Shown here in pieces: positions 45,234 to 57,009 of a stretch of DNA of 64,000 nt (its first letter is position 1; every line of letters starts with the position of its first letter). The translations under genes were made by a program, and so were the position numbers. The notes beneath the pieces were generated by a model. That model was not told where the DNA came from, ran no database searches, and saw nothing but the letters and a program-made list of their open reading frames with translations. The stretch covers positions 1 to 64,000 of the forward strand of contig CAJNDS010002084.1 of the NCBI GenBank assembly GCA_905221605.1, in the 5' to 3' direction. This DNA is from Symbiodinium natans (taxonomy: Eukaryota; Sar; Dinophyceae; Suessiales; Symbiodiniaceae).

Positions 45234-46374
45234 ACAAGACCAGCTTCGATCACGGTCAGAAGCGGCTCGGCTCTTGGCACGGGCAGCTGCAATGTTGCCC
45301 CTGTAGCGCAGCTCGCGGTCCTCATGGGCTGGGCGTCAGGGCCCAAGCATTACGCGGACTGGCATGAACTTCCCTGTGATTGGTCCTGGAAACCTTGGGC
45401 AATCAAGTCTGTGCGATGAATTGTTTCCTCCGCTGCCTGCAAGCGACAAGCCCTTTCAGCCCTCTCAGCAGGCACCTCAAGGATGTTACAACAGACTATC
45501 TGGGTTTTGCGCCTAGCACTAGTCAATCCACACTCGCTGATGCCTCAACTTTCTGCAACTCGCTGCATGTCACTGCATGTCTGATGTCATCCGTTCCCTT
45601 TGCCTGCACTTTGACAGTCTTTGTACAGGAAGGTATTCTTCTCAAGTACATGTGGAACGAATTGGGCCCTCTTTAGGCTCGACGAGGATCAGCAAAGGAC
45701 TCATGAAAGTCCTCGACAGTCTCCTCCTCCTCCAGCAGACCACCTTGCTTGAGGATAAACGAAAGACAAGTTGCAGAACTTCAAGCAAGATGAATCATGT
45801 GGCTGAGAGACCGACTCATTTCCAATCTTCTGATACGGTTGACCTCGATCTGAATCTCCTCCACCGCTTGTCCTCTGCGACCCTCTTCGCAGGTGTCACA
45901 GCGAACCTTACGCGCGACACCACACAACAGCAGCCAACACATGAGCTATCACTGCTATCACAAGATCGACGACTGCGCCTGTCGGATCTCAAACATTGCA
46001 CCTTCAGCACTCGCGCGACATGGCGAGAACCCATGCAGACATTGGAAGATACCGGAAGACGTATATCCACAGTAAGCCAGCTGCGAACAATGCGGGGCAC
46101 ATTCCAGCCCCTGGCAGCTGCCAAGCCTTTCCGAAAAACCGAACCACAAGAAGAACTGCGTCGTGGACGAATGTGGACGAACAAAAATCTCAAAAGCAGG
46201 ACCATCTAGCCTGTGACTGGCACTGCCAAGCCGGCGCATAGACAGAGGAATACCACGTGAGTGGTTGCTCCTCTGGCGGTTCTCGCTCAAAACAGAGCAC
46301 AACAGCAACTCAAGACAGCGCCACAACAACCCCAAGCCAAGTGCGGCCCGAGCCTTGGCCGGGCCCCTGTGTCT

Positions 46375-47085
46375 TCAGCGTCCGCAACCTGCGACGAACA
46401 AATCGCGTCGAATGGCAATGAATGGCAATGACATGTACAGTGGGAGAATGCTGTGTTCAGCGTTGTGCCTGCCATCAAAATGCACAGTTTCTGGAAACGT
46501 GTCCAGAAGCATATCCTGCATCAGCAGGCCCAGCTTGGACCCTGCTTCCTGCAGAAAGTTCGTCAGTAAAGCCACAGCGGCCATCAACTTGCGTGGCCTA
46601 AACTGCGTGCAGAATGTGGGTATCATTGCATATGAAGATTCGAACCAAGAGCAGTGCATGCATGACCCAAACCCCAGTCCAACCAATCTTGAAACATGAG
46701 AGGCATGAACATCCTGCCACGCGCTTGCCGACCAATGCTGCTCCAGCACGAGAAGGGAAGAAGCTGCGGCGTTCAAGATCTTCTCCTCAGTCAGGGACAG
46801 GCAGGGTTTTCCTGAGCACTTCTGATACACGCTACCCTCCCTGGACGACATATGCTTACCCCCTCTGCATCATGTCTTCAGGAAGGGAGTGGGAAGCTGG
46901 GGCAAGGGCTGGCGGTGACTGGAAAACGGTGACCGACTGCAGAAACATCTTCTGGGCGTTGCCTTGCCTTGGGTTGCGAAGTTCGGTTTTTCGAAGGTTA
47001 AAGCTTTCCCCTCCAAGCCAGGCTCGGGCCCGAACAGTCCGCAGTCGCGGAGGATGATGGGTAGCTCTTCCAGAATCCGCCCCAA
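46375..47085 (-). CDS. unrecognised gene, several exons
   Basis: Helical, HEAT-like stretches on the minus strand: GRILEELPIILRDCGLFGPE then GLEGKALTFEKPN (about 46970-47085), SLTEEKILNAAASSLLVLEQ (about 46735-46800), and RPRKLMAAVALLTNFLQEAG then SKLGLLMQDMLLDTFPETVH (about 46480-46605). Splice sites are not fixed. It may be one gene with the 44.8-45.2 kb block, since the direction is the same. Confidence 0.5.
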
Positions 47086-47284
47086 CTGCGCCTTGCATTC
47101 AAGGAACGACCACCATCCTTAGGCTCTAAGGTTTGGGATGTTCCCCCTTAGACAAACAGTCCTTAATGGGGATTATAGTACCCCCTGGTACAATCCCTAT
47201 TCGGCACTGTCAGTATAAGGGTGAACATCCCAAAGTAAGTTCACAGGTGACTCGCGAGTCGGGAAGGTGAGTCGCCTGACATAG

Positions 47285-47525
47285 GTTCTGAAAGCCTGCG
47301 ATCTTTAAAGCCCAAACCCCAAACTTACCCCAAACCCAGGGCCCTAGACCCAAAAATGCCCTAACCCAAAACCCAAAAACCCTAAAACTCTGAAGCCCCA
47401 AACCCGGAGCCCTAAACACTAAGCCCGAAACCCAAGCCCTGGCTTCTGGGGGCCCCAAACCCCCTAAACCCTACAACCCCAACCCTAAACCCTAAACTAA
47501 ATAATTCCTAAACCCTAACACATCC
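47285..47525. repeat. degenerate interstitial telomere-like tract
   Basis: About 30 imperfect CCCTAAA/CCCAAA words on the plus strand, with the best-preserved run of CCCTAAACCCTAAA at about 47482-47500. Confidence 0.85.
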
Positions 47526-47665
47526 GAGAGAATGAGCTTTCAGGACTTCCGAAGTTTTCTCTGGGGAGTTCTCTTTTCTGCTATCGACTAGGGTCCGAAG
47601 CGCTTGAGACTCAATGGCTTTCTTGTTTTCGACTCAGGCGAAGTGACTCAGGACCTTCTCGGGAC

Positions 47666-48264
47666 CTAAAGATGTTCCAAGGGCTGGGCCAGCTGTAGGA
47701 GCTCTTGGCGTGCTACTTGATCGTCAGGCGTTGAAAAGCCTGGGATGAGAGCGCAGATATGGCAGAACTGCGAGACATGAATGAAGCAAGAGCAGCAAGA
47801 GCCGAGCCCACTGTGCCTCCAAAGTGTAGACAAAGTATGTTGTTGTGTCACGGAGTGTACGGTGACCAGTTTGGGCCCCCAGCTCCAGATCTTCTGGCTC
47901 GGAGACACCCGTAAGACTTCGCCAATCGAGTCCCACAGCTCCTGTCCGTAGCTCTTGTGTTCCTCCATATTGGCTTCAGCTTTCTGATGCTCTCACAGGA
48001 CGCTGCCTCTAGTGCCGGTAGTGAAGGGCCCATCTTGCCAACGCAGTGGTCGAACAGGACGGGGTGCTCCCAGAGAAACTCAGCCTTACATGATCTTACA
48101 TGTCTCCACATCCAAGCTCGCTGGCTGCAAGATGCCAGCGGCTGCCTCTCAGCAGCTTCCAACTCTTTCACGCCATCACCTTGCAATACTTCGTGGCAAG
48201 AGGCACGCCCGTCCGATCTGTGCCCAAAGAAGCTGCGCAGCAGTGCAGACGTCACCTCGAGCAA
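47666..48264 (-). CDS. unrecognised gene
   Basis: A frame from about 48000 to a stop at 47666 reads QKAEANMEEHKSYGQELWDS, then IGEVLRVSPSQK. Another, about 48150-48264, reads GRASCHEVLQGDGVKELEAA. A third in between reads EFLWEHPVLFDHCVGKMGPS. These may be consecutive exons. No family recognised. Confidence 0.4.
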
Positions 48265-48490
48265 GAAAAAGATGTCAGGTCAGAGGACCACAAAGCAGAT
48301 CACGCCACACCATCCACACCTCAAGTAACTCGGAGGATGTTGGACTCTTTGGTCCAGAGATTGCCGAGACAGCCTGGCCAAGATCGACTGCACCCTGAAC
48401 TTAAATGCACACATTCGTGAGTTCGATCACCGCGCATCATCCGCAGATTCCTCCGGCACCTTCGTGGAGGACGCTGTCTCACCCAAAGCC

Positions 48491-48916
48491 TCACACTGGG
48501 TGATTGGGAACGCAGAAGCCCAAAAAAGCATCATCCAGGATTTGCCATGTTATGCCGGGCAGAGGGGCCCGTCGCCAAAGCTGCCCAAGACCTCGACCAA
48601 ATGAAGCGTACTCCTTAGTGGAAAGAGGTGACAAAATATGACCACATCGCCACCACCTTGCCAGGCACTTCCGAAATCCTCCGAACAGCCCACCGGCCTC
48701 ATGGGAGAAATCTCTCGAGGCAGCGACCTTGGTCAAAGTGGCACCTGAACGTATCCTCGGTTTATGCTGACACAGGTCTAGGAATCTCGCCAAGGCATCG
48801 TGAATGTCCACGTGTTGCAGCATCAAGCGGCCATCCGGGGCTTGCCTTAGAGAACTGAACCCATCTGAACCCCGTGCCAGCCGTTCCATCTTCGCATCAT
48901 CTCCCATCGCAACCAC
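48491..48916 (-). CDS. hypothetical protein, about 141 residues
   Basis: Uninterrupted minus-strand frame beginning MVAMGDDAKMERLARG and including LMLQHVDIHDALARFLDLCQ, to a stop at 48491. It could be one exon or a short gene. No family recognised. Confidence 0.4.
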   Translation of the reverse strand: MVAMGDDAKMERLARGSDGFSSLRQAPDGRLMLQHVDIHDALARFLDLCQHKPRIRSGATLTKVAASRDFSHEAGGLFGGFRKCLARWWRCGHILSPLSTKEYASFGRGLGQLWRRAPLPGITWQILDDAFLGFCVPNHPV

Positions 48917-50519
48917 TGAGGGCAGCCTGAGGGCCCCGCAACAGCAGCAAGGCGTCGCTGGCTTTCCTCATTGCCATGAGGAGGCATATCACACGACACG
49001 AGTCACACGAGCTGCAGGTCCCATTTGGTGAATTACTCAGAGCAGGGCCGTAGGTCCAGCAAAAGCTCGTGTGAGAGACACGCTGCCGCGATGTGGCCCT
49101 GAGCATGGTACGGGAGTGCTGCATGGGTACAAGCACTTGCACGGGTAGCCTGAATCTACCCTAGGGAGTTCAACCCAAAGGTAGGTCTGTGAGATCTTTG
49201 ATGCATTGAAGCCGACTTTTGGGTTCGCACAGGTGCAATGCGCGACTTTGATCCAGGCAAACCGGATTTTCATGAATTCCCCGCTCTATCAGGGACTTGG
49301 GTTTGGCCGCCACACGTCTTGGCCTGCGGGTTTGCCACTCCCTTCAGAGTACGAGTTGGTGCTCAGGGTTTGCCACCACACCTCTGCATACTTCGGAAGA
49401 ACTTGTGTAAGCATGTAAATGCGTAACACAAGCCGAGCGCGCTCGCACGAAAGAGACCTAAAGGTTCTTCTCGAAGAGCGAACACGATTTCCCGACAAAA
49501 CACCGCGAGCGCGGGATTGGTTGTAACGTAGATGTGAAGCGACATCTCATCATGAAAGGTGTGGGCTTTTTGCAACAAACAGGTCTTCCTCTTCAATCGG
49601 TTGTTCGGAATTGCGCATTCCCGCACAAACTTTTAGCACATTTTTTTGGCTTTGCTCATGCTGTGACGGATGGTTAGCTTCTGACAAGTACTTGTTCCAA
49701 CTTCTCCCATCTTTTTGCTATCTGACCCAGCGGATGGAGAAACATATTCGCACCGAATACGCTCCTGCTACCGATTCCTATCCCAAACATACTCAGCACG
49801 TTAAAGCGTGGCCTCCAGCTCGATCAACGCTTGCAAGCTGCCCACCTGGCTGGGAGCTTTGCGGGCAGATGACATGCTCCTCAGAGACACTGCTTGTCTG
49901 CTTGTAGCAGCGCGTCAACTCTCAAGGCAGTTGAGCGGCCAAGCTGGCCACCGTTCTGGAGCCGAGACGGGGCCTCGTCTACGAAATGGAAATATGCCGA
50001 TGCTGTGAGACACGAAGGCATCGCAATACTGTCATGATCTTTCGTGACGATGAGAGGTGCACTTGAAAAGGCAAATTTTCAGTATGAATGAAATTACATT
50101 GCATTCGACTATCCCTCAAGTGGCCTTGGCACCCCCGACCCCAGCCATCCAAACACAACTTAAAGGAGAGGCCAGGTCTTGGGAGGGTCACAGGTCAACA
50201 ACTGGATTGGACCTCGGCAATCATTTCAAGGCTTTGGCGGCTGTCCCGCAATTGTACTGAAAGGTGCAAGAGCATTGCCAATGCGGCATTTTGTGCCCAG
50301 TTTTCCCCCCCTGCCCTGAAACACAGCAGCCCGCAGTCAGTGGGAATCAGGCCCTGGCTCGTCATGATCAGCCTTCACTCTTAGCCGCTTAGCCGCTTGT
50401 CAACCGTGAGCACATCACTACTCCGTCACTTCCGAAGCACTCGAGTCACATGCATTCACATACAGGCTCTGGCACCGGCCTGGGGATGGAGAGCATCTTC
50501 CAGCCTAAGCTCAGCTGAA
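48917..50519. other. no gene resolved
   Basis: Only short open stretches. No repeat of note. Confidence 0.3.
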
Positions 50520-50612
50520 AACCGCCATGCTGCTTGGCAGTCTCAGTCCAAGAGTTCGGCATTTTGTTGAAGTGGCCAGACGCGTTGTAAAGAACGCCCG
50601 TCCCACCCAGAC
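50520..50612 (-). CDS. internal exon of an unrecognised gene
   Basis: Starts after GGCAG with GT (phase 1) and encodes LGGTGVLYNASGHFNKMPNS, then WTETAKQHGGFQL. It probably ends at a GC donor near 50520. The GGTG...NASG pattern is distinctive but I cannot name the family. Upstream, about 50815-50900 (SLERLSELLMASRPLMSSRN) may be another exon. Confidence 0.5.
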
Positions 50613-52384
50613 CTGCCAAGGGCTGTTTGTTTGCAGGCTTGGAAATTCAGACAAAAAAAAGAGGCTCCGATTGCCACGATCTGAAACTAATGACAGGTCT
50701 GGCCCAAAATCCAGCCTGACATCAGACACTCGGCATCGCTTGCCTCCAATGATTATAACAACTGCAACAAAACTGCAGTGCGCAGCTCGCCCTAAAGACT
50801 CTCACAGTTCTGACATCTTGTCTCCCGCATGTGGCTTTCCATTCCTGGAGCTCATCAGTGGACGCGAAGCCATCAGCAGCTCCGACAGCCTTTCGAGTGA
50901 GACACTCCCTGATTGCGCAGAAGACGTCAGACGACCGCCTAGAACTGCCCAGAACCACAAGTCACCTGCCCACATCAGACTAAGGATGCTGCAATCATTC
51001 GTCCCCATGCCTGGCATACAACTTTATCGCGGCTTTGTCAGATGCGGTCACGATCTCACAACGCGTCAACGATGGCTGACATTGTGCTAAGCCTCAGCCC
51101 TGGAGACTGTTGATGCCGCTGGCTTGCCACCTAGCTTCACTCCAGAGCTACTGATCCACTTAGGTTTACTCCAGACCTACTGGTCTGCGATGCGAGACAT
51201 GCCGCAGCGACAGTGTGTGTGCGTGTGTGCACGCACAAATAGAACTTCTGAAGCTGACTTTAGACGTTGCACAGCAAGGTGAGACACTTGGACCTGACGT
51301 GGCCAAACGTGCTTTTGCCAGTACGCAAACTTGCGTCTTGCATGCACATGCAGGGCATCTGGCCTGCAACTGGCAGAATGATGAGGCATGCCAACCAGAC
51401 GCGGAGAACTTGCAGAAGCCAGATGGGCTCTGCCTGCAAACATAACTGGCCATTCGACTGTCTGGTGGCGTCCAAGAGTTTAAGGACTTTTAAAGGATCC
51501 AGTTGGCCAGGAGTACCTGCCTGCCCCCAGCGAGAGCTGCAGAACGCAGCCATGACATCATGTCGCGCACATGGGCGCACATGCAGTTCTGGTTCCCGGG
51601 ATTCATTCTAGTGTGTTCTCACGATCTCGCTTGTCGTTAGGAGCTGTGTGCTGTTGTGTTTCGCGTCGTATGTCAGGTTTTTGCGTCATAGAGGTGCCTC
51701 GCGGTTGGACACTCTGTGAGACTCTATAGACAATAGTCTGCATGCTGAGGTCATGAGCGGCCCCGAGACGACATCAGGCGGCAACATCGCTAAAGACAAA
51801 CGGGGCAGCAAGTGCGGACCTGAAGGTTCTGTCTCGCCTCGGTCCGCCCCTTGCTCAAGTACCTCATGCTCTTGCCATTTGAAAGTCATGCAAGGCATAG
51901 CTCAAGGGCATGACGACGTTCCATATCGCTCGATGCTTGCCCGGCAGAATGATGCACCATGCACACGCTCCAAGCATGCAGGTGAAGTCTTTTCGTTCGT
52001 TGCATCAACACATCACGCAGGTTTTTTATGTCACAAGCCTTTGGCTACCTTACAGAGGTTCTTGACACTTCTGCACGGCATCAGCAGTTCTGAATGACGC
52101 CAAGACGGCGGTGTTTGCAGAACCTCTGGGATGTGGATGTTCAAATAAAGCCGAAGCTGCATAGCTGTAACACTGGATTAACCAGCACTGCCTGCAGCTC
52201 CGAAACCTATTTACAACCGGAACCTATTCTGCAACAGGAAGCTCTGATGCGACGTTTGCTCCAGCGGATGTAGCATTGATTGAAAGGGCCCTGGAATGCT
52301 TATCATTCAAAAGCTTTAACAGGGCATGGTGGGCACGGTTCAGGTTAAGATAGGGGCAGGGGACCGACCACTCTCCTGCACTGG

Positions 52385-52500
52385 TTGGTTTGGGAGGTTT
52401 CGGGGGTTCCGAGAAGGTTCCCAGAAGGTTCCGAGAAGGTTTTGAGGAGGTTCCGAGAAGGTTCTGGGGAGCGGGCAGGTTCCGGGAGGCAACCTCGGAA
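52385..52500. repeat. minisatellite, GGTTCCGAGAA
   Basis: About nine imperfect 11-13 nt units on the plus strand (GGTTCCGAGAAGGTTCCCAG and variants). 50.6-52.4 kb otherwise shows no convincing gene. Confidence 0.85.
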
Positions 52501-52793
52501 CCTCTCGTAACATCCACAATCTCTCCCTTGGATTTGACCTATCCGTTCCAGACCTTTCCCATGAGTATACCCTATGTATTGCCTTGCTCTCTCTTCCGCC
52601 AAGTTAAGCATTCCACGGGGATTGCAAGCATTTGGCAGGCTGGGCCGACAGCGAAGTCGAAGCATTCCGTTCGTTGTGTCCGCGATGTCTGACGGTCCAG
52701 CTACCCTTTAAAATCTGATTCCGTACCCGAGTCTCATCTGCACCTGGCGCCGATTCACTGGGCCTGCATGATTGACTTGCCCCGTCGAATAAT

Positions 52794-52963
52794 TCGAACA
52801 AACATGTGAACGAACATGAACGACAAAATGAATCCCACATCCAGGAGTCCAGCCTGCTTCATCTCCAAGTCAACATCAGACCTCGAACAAACATTTGAAC
52901 GAACATGAACGAAAAAATGATTGCCGCATCCAGGGCCTGCTTCATCTCCAAGTCAACATCAGA
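52794..52963. repeat. diverged 89-bp tandem duplication
   Basis: Copy 1 at 52794-52882 and copy 2 at 52883-52963. Both start TCGAACAAACAT and end CTTCATCTCCAAGTCAACAT plus CAGA. Copy 2 has a deletion of about 8 bp and several changes. Confidence 0.9.
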
Positions 52964-53439
52964 TGATGTTGACCTTGCAAGGCTTTGGGGTTCGCTGTGT
53001 GCCCGCATCAAATATCAGTTGTCGCTTTGACAATGATATCTCAGGCTCGACGGCTTCCGACCATCGCGTTCAATAAGCTGTCGCTGAGCGGCTATCCGCT
53101 CTGCCCTTATTCCGGTTGAAAAATGCAAAGAACACTGCGGCGGCCCACAAAGCAGGTCTGGAAAACATAAACCTTCTAGTTCGACTTAACTGAGCACATG
53201 GCAGCGCCTTCTCCAAGTGCTCCTCTGCCTCTGCAAGACCTTGCAGAGGTCTGCTGGACCGATCTTTGGGAATTTGTAGCCTTACATCTTCAGAATCGTG
53301 CCAGCACATGGCCACGAAAAGATCAGGCGGAAACGCCGCTCGGCGCCAGCACTTCTTTCCTCGGCAGCTTTTCGGCAGGCAACTTCCGCGGCAAATCGCC
53401 TGAGTCGTCAAACTGGGCGGAGGGAATTTCATGAGAAAC

Positions 53440-56400
53440 TTCAAAGCTTTCACGAGGGCCAGACGTGTCAGCAGCAGCAATGCGACGCTGGAGAAGCGAA
53501 ACCTCCTGCTGAAGGTGAGAAGTACCAACCTGCAGCAGTGATGCAGCAGCGATGCAGCAGCGACGGGAGCTCGGATTTCAGGAGAATCGGCCTCTGCATC
53601 TTTGCAGGCGGCTTCCAGCTTGGTGCGTTCTTTTGCATCTGCCTCATGCAAGCTTTCCGAAATCTTACTTTTGCTTTCCTTTCCTTTTCTAGTACTTCAT
53701 CCTCCGAGGGTTTGCCACTTCCTTGCACAATTGTATTCAACGTGTTCGAGGCCGGCCTCTGCAGCTGCCGCAGATTGCGCCAAATCTGCCTCTCAGATAT
53801 GGGGATCTCCGAAATAGGGGTACCCCTTATATACCCAAAATGCTATCTAATCCTTTTGAAGGAACCCCAAAAAAGGTACCCCCATTTTCGGAAACCCCCA
53901 TACGAAAATACGGGAGCCCCAAAGATAGACCCAGAAACTGTAGGTCTCGGAAACCCCCCATACGAAAGCCCCCAAATCAGACACTCCCTGGATCTCGCAA
54001 AAATGGCTGGGGTGGGGGTGGGGACGAACCGTATTGTGAACCCGTGTTTCCAGAAAGGGGGGCTCGAATAGGGGGGATGTAATGAATGCACGGGCGCCAT
54101 TTCCCGTTTCCTGAATCGGCCAGATTCTAGAAATTCGAAAGAATTGCGGCTAGTTTCTGAATCGCGGCTTCTGAACCGCGGCTGCATGTACCTTTCAATG
54201 CCTGAAGCTGTTAGGGACCTCCAGGGAAGCGACTTTCTGCTCGAGGCTTTGGCAGCTTTGCTCGCTTGCGGCTTTCTCTTCCTGCCGAGAAGAACGGTCG
54301 TGAACTTGCCAGAACCGATTCAGTGCGAAGCGTGCCTCCAAGCGTTTTCGCAAAGCCTCTTCGTCGGAAAGCTCGACCTGTAAATCAGAAAGCTGCTCCT
54401 GCCAAGGGTGCCGTGATGTGTGGCTGCACAGGCTGACATGCTCTGACTCTCTGGATCCAGAGAGTCCTGAAGCTCCGCCATAAGTTGGGCCATTTGCTCG
54501 TGCCTGAGCTATGCCACATTCTGCATGTTTCTTTCACTCCCAGAGTCCCACGAGTCCCACAGTGAATCTCAATCTGGGCTTCCAGCTCTTGTATCAACGA
54601 CTGCTTCTCCGTCTCTAGAGCCGCGAGGCTCTGTTGTTGCTCATCCACCTTGCTGGCATGTTCCTGGCCAACTTTGATTTGTACCTGCAGCAGAAGACAT
54701 GACTCCATGATGTGCTTCGCTGGCTTTCTCCCGCACTGCGGCCTGATGAGCATCAGCCAAAGAAGCCAATTCGGATCTTGGCAAGACGTTCAGGTATGCA
54801 TGCGTGCATCGAAAAGAAGCTCCCGGGCGAACAGCCGACCCTGTAGCTAGCACGTGCTACTGCATCCTGAGCTAAGCCCGGATCTTCGCTGTTGCAAGCT
54901 CCTGTCGCAGGGAAGCTGCACGAGGATGTGAGATGATGCCAGCTCAAAGCTCTCAAGCCAATCACCTATGTATCAATACAGGCGGCCTGGTCTCGCAACT
55001 CCAGCTTTGCTTCCACATCCTTGCGTGACGCAATCTCCAGATCCAGCCTTGGCAGCTCACGGAAGTCAAACAAGTCTCAATCACTAGTACGAGCTGAAGC
55101 ATGCCGATCTTGGATGTAGACTTCTGCCCCAGCTCCTGTAGCTGCTCCTCCTGTGCGAACAGGCCACATGCTGATAGCGCGTCATTGCCGGGCCGGACGG
55201 GCTGTCCTGAACTCTTTGCAGCTCCTTGCAGCGTCGCCTCACCCGGCAACACGCTGGTAGCACGACACTTCCAGAGGCTGGGGCATGCTGAAGATCCAAA
55301 GCCAAGGCAGCAAGGCAGCTCGATGTAAGCCCAACGCTGGTGCTCGGCCTCTGCAGCCTTTGCAGCCTGCGGAGAGTAGCATCTGTTCATCTGCTCGAAA
55401 TATGCATTTTCGCCAGAGTCAGAATAGTCGCTGTTCGGGGCGGTGGCGCAGTTTTGGGGTTCCCGGTCCAGCGTGCAGTTTCGACCGAATTGCAGTGCCA
55501 GGATTTACCACCCAACGCTCCTTTAGGGCTTTGTTCAAGCTCCCACTGACACTTCTAGGCGTTCCCATTCTTTAGGGGCGCTGAGTCGAGGGCTTCCTAG
55601 TAGCGAGCCCAAGCGTGCGGGCACCGGTGAGTTGGAGTTGGAGATTTAGTGCCGGCTGGTGGATTGGAAAGGGAGATAACGCAACAAAACTGAAACCGCG
55701 AACACCACCACAACAACGAAGGCACGCTCGACCACGAAAACAATGCACCCTCGAATCCTTCCCCATGGTTTGCTTAAGACACTGTGGCGGCAGCCTGCTC
55801 TGCCAGATCAGCTCGGCGCTCTGCCTCGCGGCGCCCACAAACCTGCAACCGCTCAGCAAGATCAGCCAGTTGACGTGGGGCTCATGGTTAGATGTAAGAA
55901 GCTGTGTGAGGAACTGCGGCGTCAGCTTCTTTGAGCGCTTCTTTGACAGCAGCCTTCGCACAAGGTCTCATGGTCGACCATACTTCGGCACACCGAGTCG
56001 CATATGGAGTCGCACCTCTGCCTCAACCAATTGTGCTTCCAACTCTTCCTTCACTTCCTTCCAAGGAGGTGTCAAGAATGCACTACGCAGATGTAGTCAA
56101 TTCACAATTGCATCACATCTGCGTCTGGGATGAGACGAAAGGCGGATCGTCTGCTAAAGTAGAAGCAAAAAGCCGAATCAATCCAAGTCCCATACCTGGA
56201 CGAAAGTGGAACTTTAAAGGAAAAACGAACGTGTGCTGGCGACTGACGCGTGCGATGGATTGCTAGGGCCTCACAAGCGTCCCACTCTCGAACTTGGGAA
56301 CTTGACGTGGTGTATTGGAAGAACTTATTTGAGCCAGCGCGCTGTGAAGTTGGCCTGATCTACTTGAGGATTGGTTGAGGGAAACACATTGAGAGCTCCT

Positions 56401-57000
56401 AGAGTTTGTCACGCAGAGAGCAGGAAGCCGCAGCGGTTTCACAGAGGTCTTGCACCGCTACGGCCCCGAGTGGTCCCAAGCAAACACCCGAAACTGTCCT
56501 CATGACGGCACTTGTCTGAGACACCAACATGATACATGATCCACTTTTGCGCACTTGTGCAACTGTGAGCTTATTCCCTGCTCTTCAAATAGCCGCAGCG
56601 CATGTCGCCAGGTGTACGTCTTGCATACGAAAGCTTGAAACATCGTTCTTACAAGTGCTTGGTCTCAGCTGAACTGTTGCTTCAACTTAGAACCGCGGCT
56701 ATGTAGTTTTGACAGGTGGCTGCTTGATGATGGAAACAGCTCACCCAACTTGAAGCAACGTAGTGGGTTGGCCCTCACTTTCACGATGCCCTGAAGCAAT
56801 CTCGCTATGCCTTTTCGGAGGTTTGCTTTGCTTGACATCCGTTAACCTGAAGTTGTTCCATGACCTCTCTTGAATCCCTTAAACTCAATTGAACCTCCCC
56901 GGAACCATCGGAACCATCGGAACCTTGACGGTGCTGTCTTTCTCGGCTTGGATCTCGGAGATGCGCACGCGTAGACTCTGCAGACGCTCCTGCTGCGGCG
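53440..57000 (-). CDS. long coiled-coil protein, many small exons
   Basis: Exons with consistent AG starts and GT/GC donors: 56924-56989 (ERLQSLRVRISEIQAEKDST), 56016-56057 (EVKEELEAQLVEAE), 55915-55953 (AAVKEALKEADAA), 55795-55842 (VCGRREAERRADLAEQ), about 55300-55365 (AAKAAEAEHQRWAYIEL), about 55108-55150 (EEQLQELGQKSTSK), 54987-55047 (LDLEIASRKDVEAKLELRDQ), about 54850-54890 (ASLRQELATAKIR), about 54710-54790 (SELASLADAHQAAVREKASE), about 54560-54690 (EHASKVDEQQQSLAALETEK), 54306-54377 (VELSDEEALRKRLEARFALN), 54219-54281 (EEKAASEQSCQSLEQKVASL), and about 53450-53529 (GTSHLQQEVSLLQRRIAAA). Nearly every exon is heptad-like, rich in Glu, Ala, Leu, Lys and Arg. It is likely a structural or cytoskeletal protein; no motor or other domain is seen. 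Some exons may be missing and both ends are open. Confidence 0.7.
53810..54080. repeat. homopolymer-rich insert with repeated motif
   Basis: A stretch of C and G runs inside the coiled-coil gene region. The motif CGGAAACCCCCATACGAAA occurs twice (about 53889-53908 and 53948-53967, one C longer). No coding signal. Confidence 0.6.
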
Positions 57001-57009
57001 TGAACGAAA

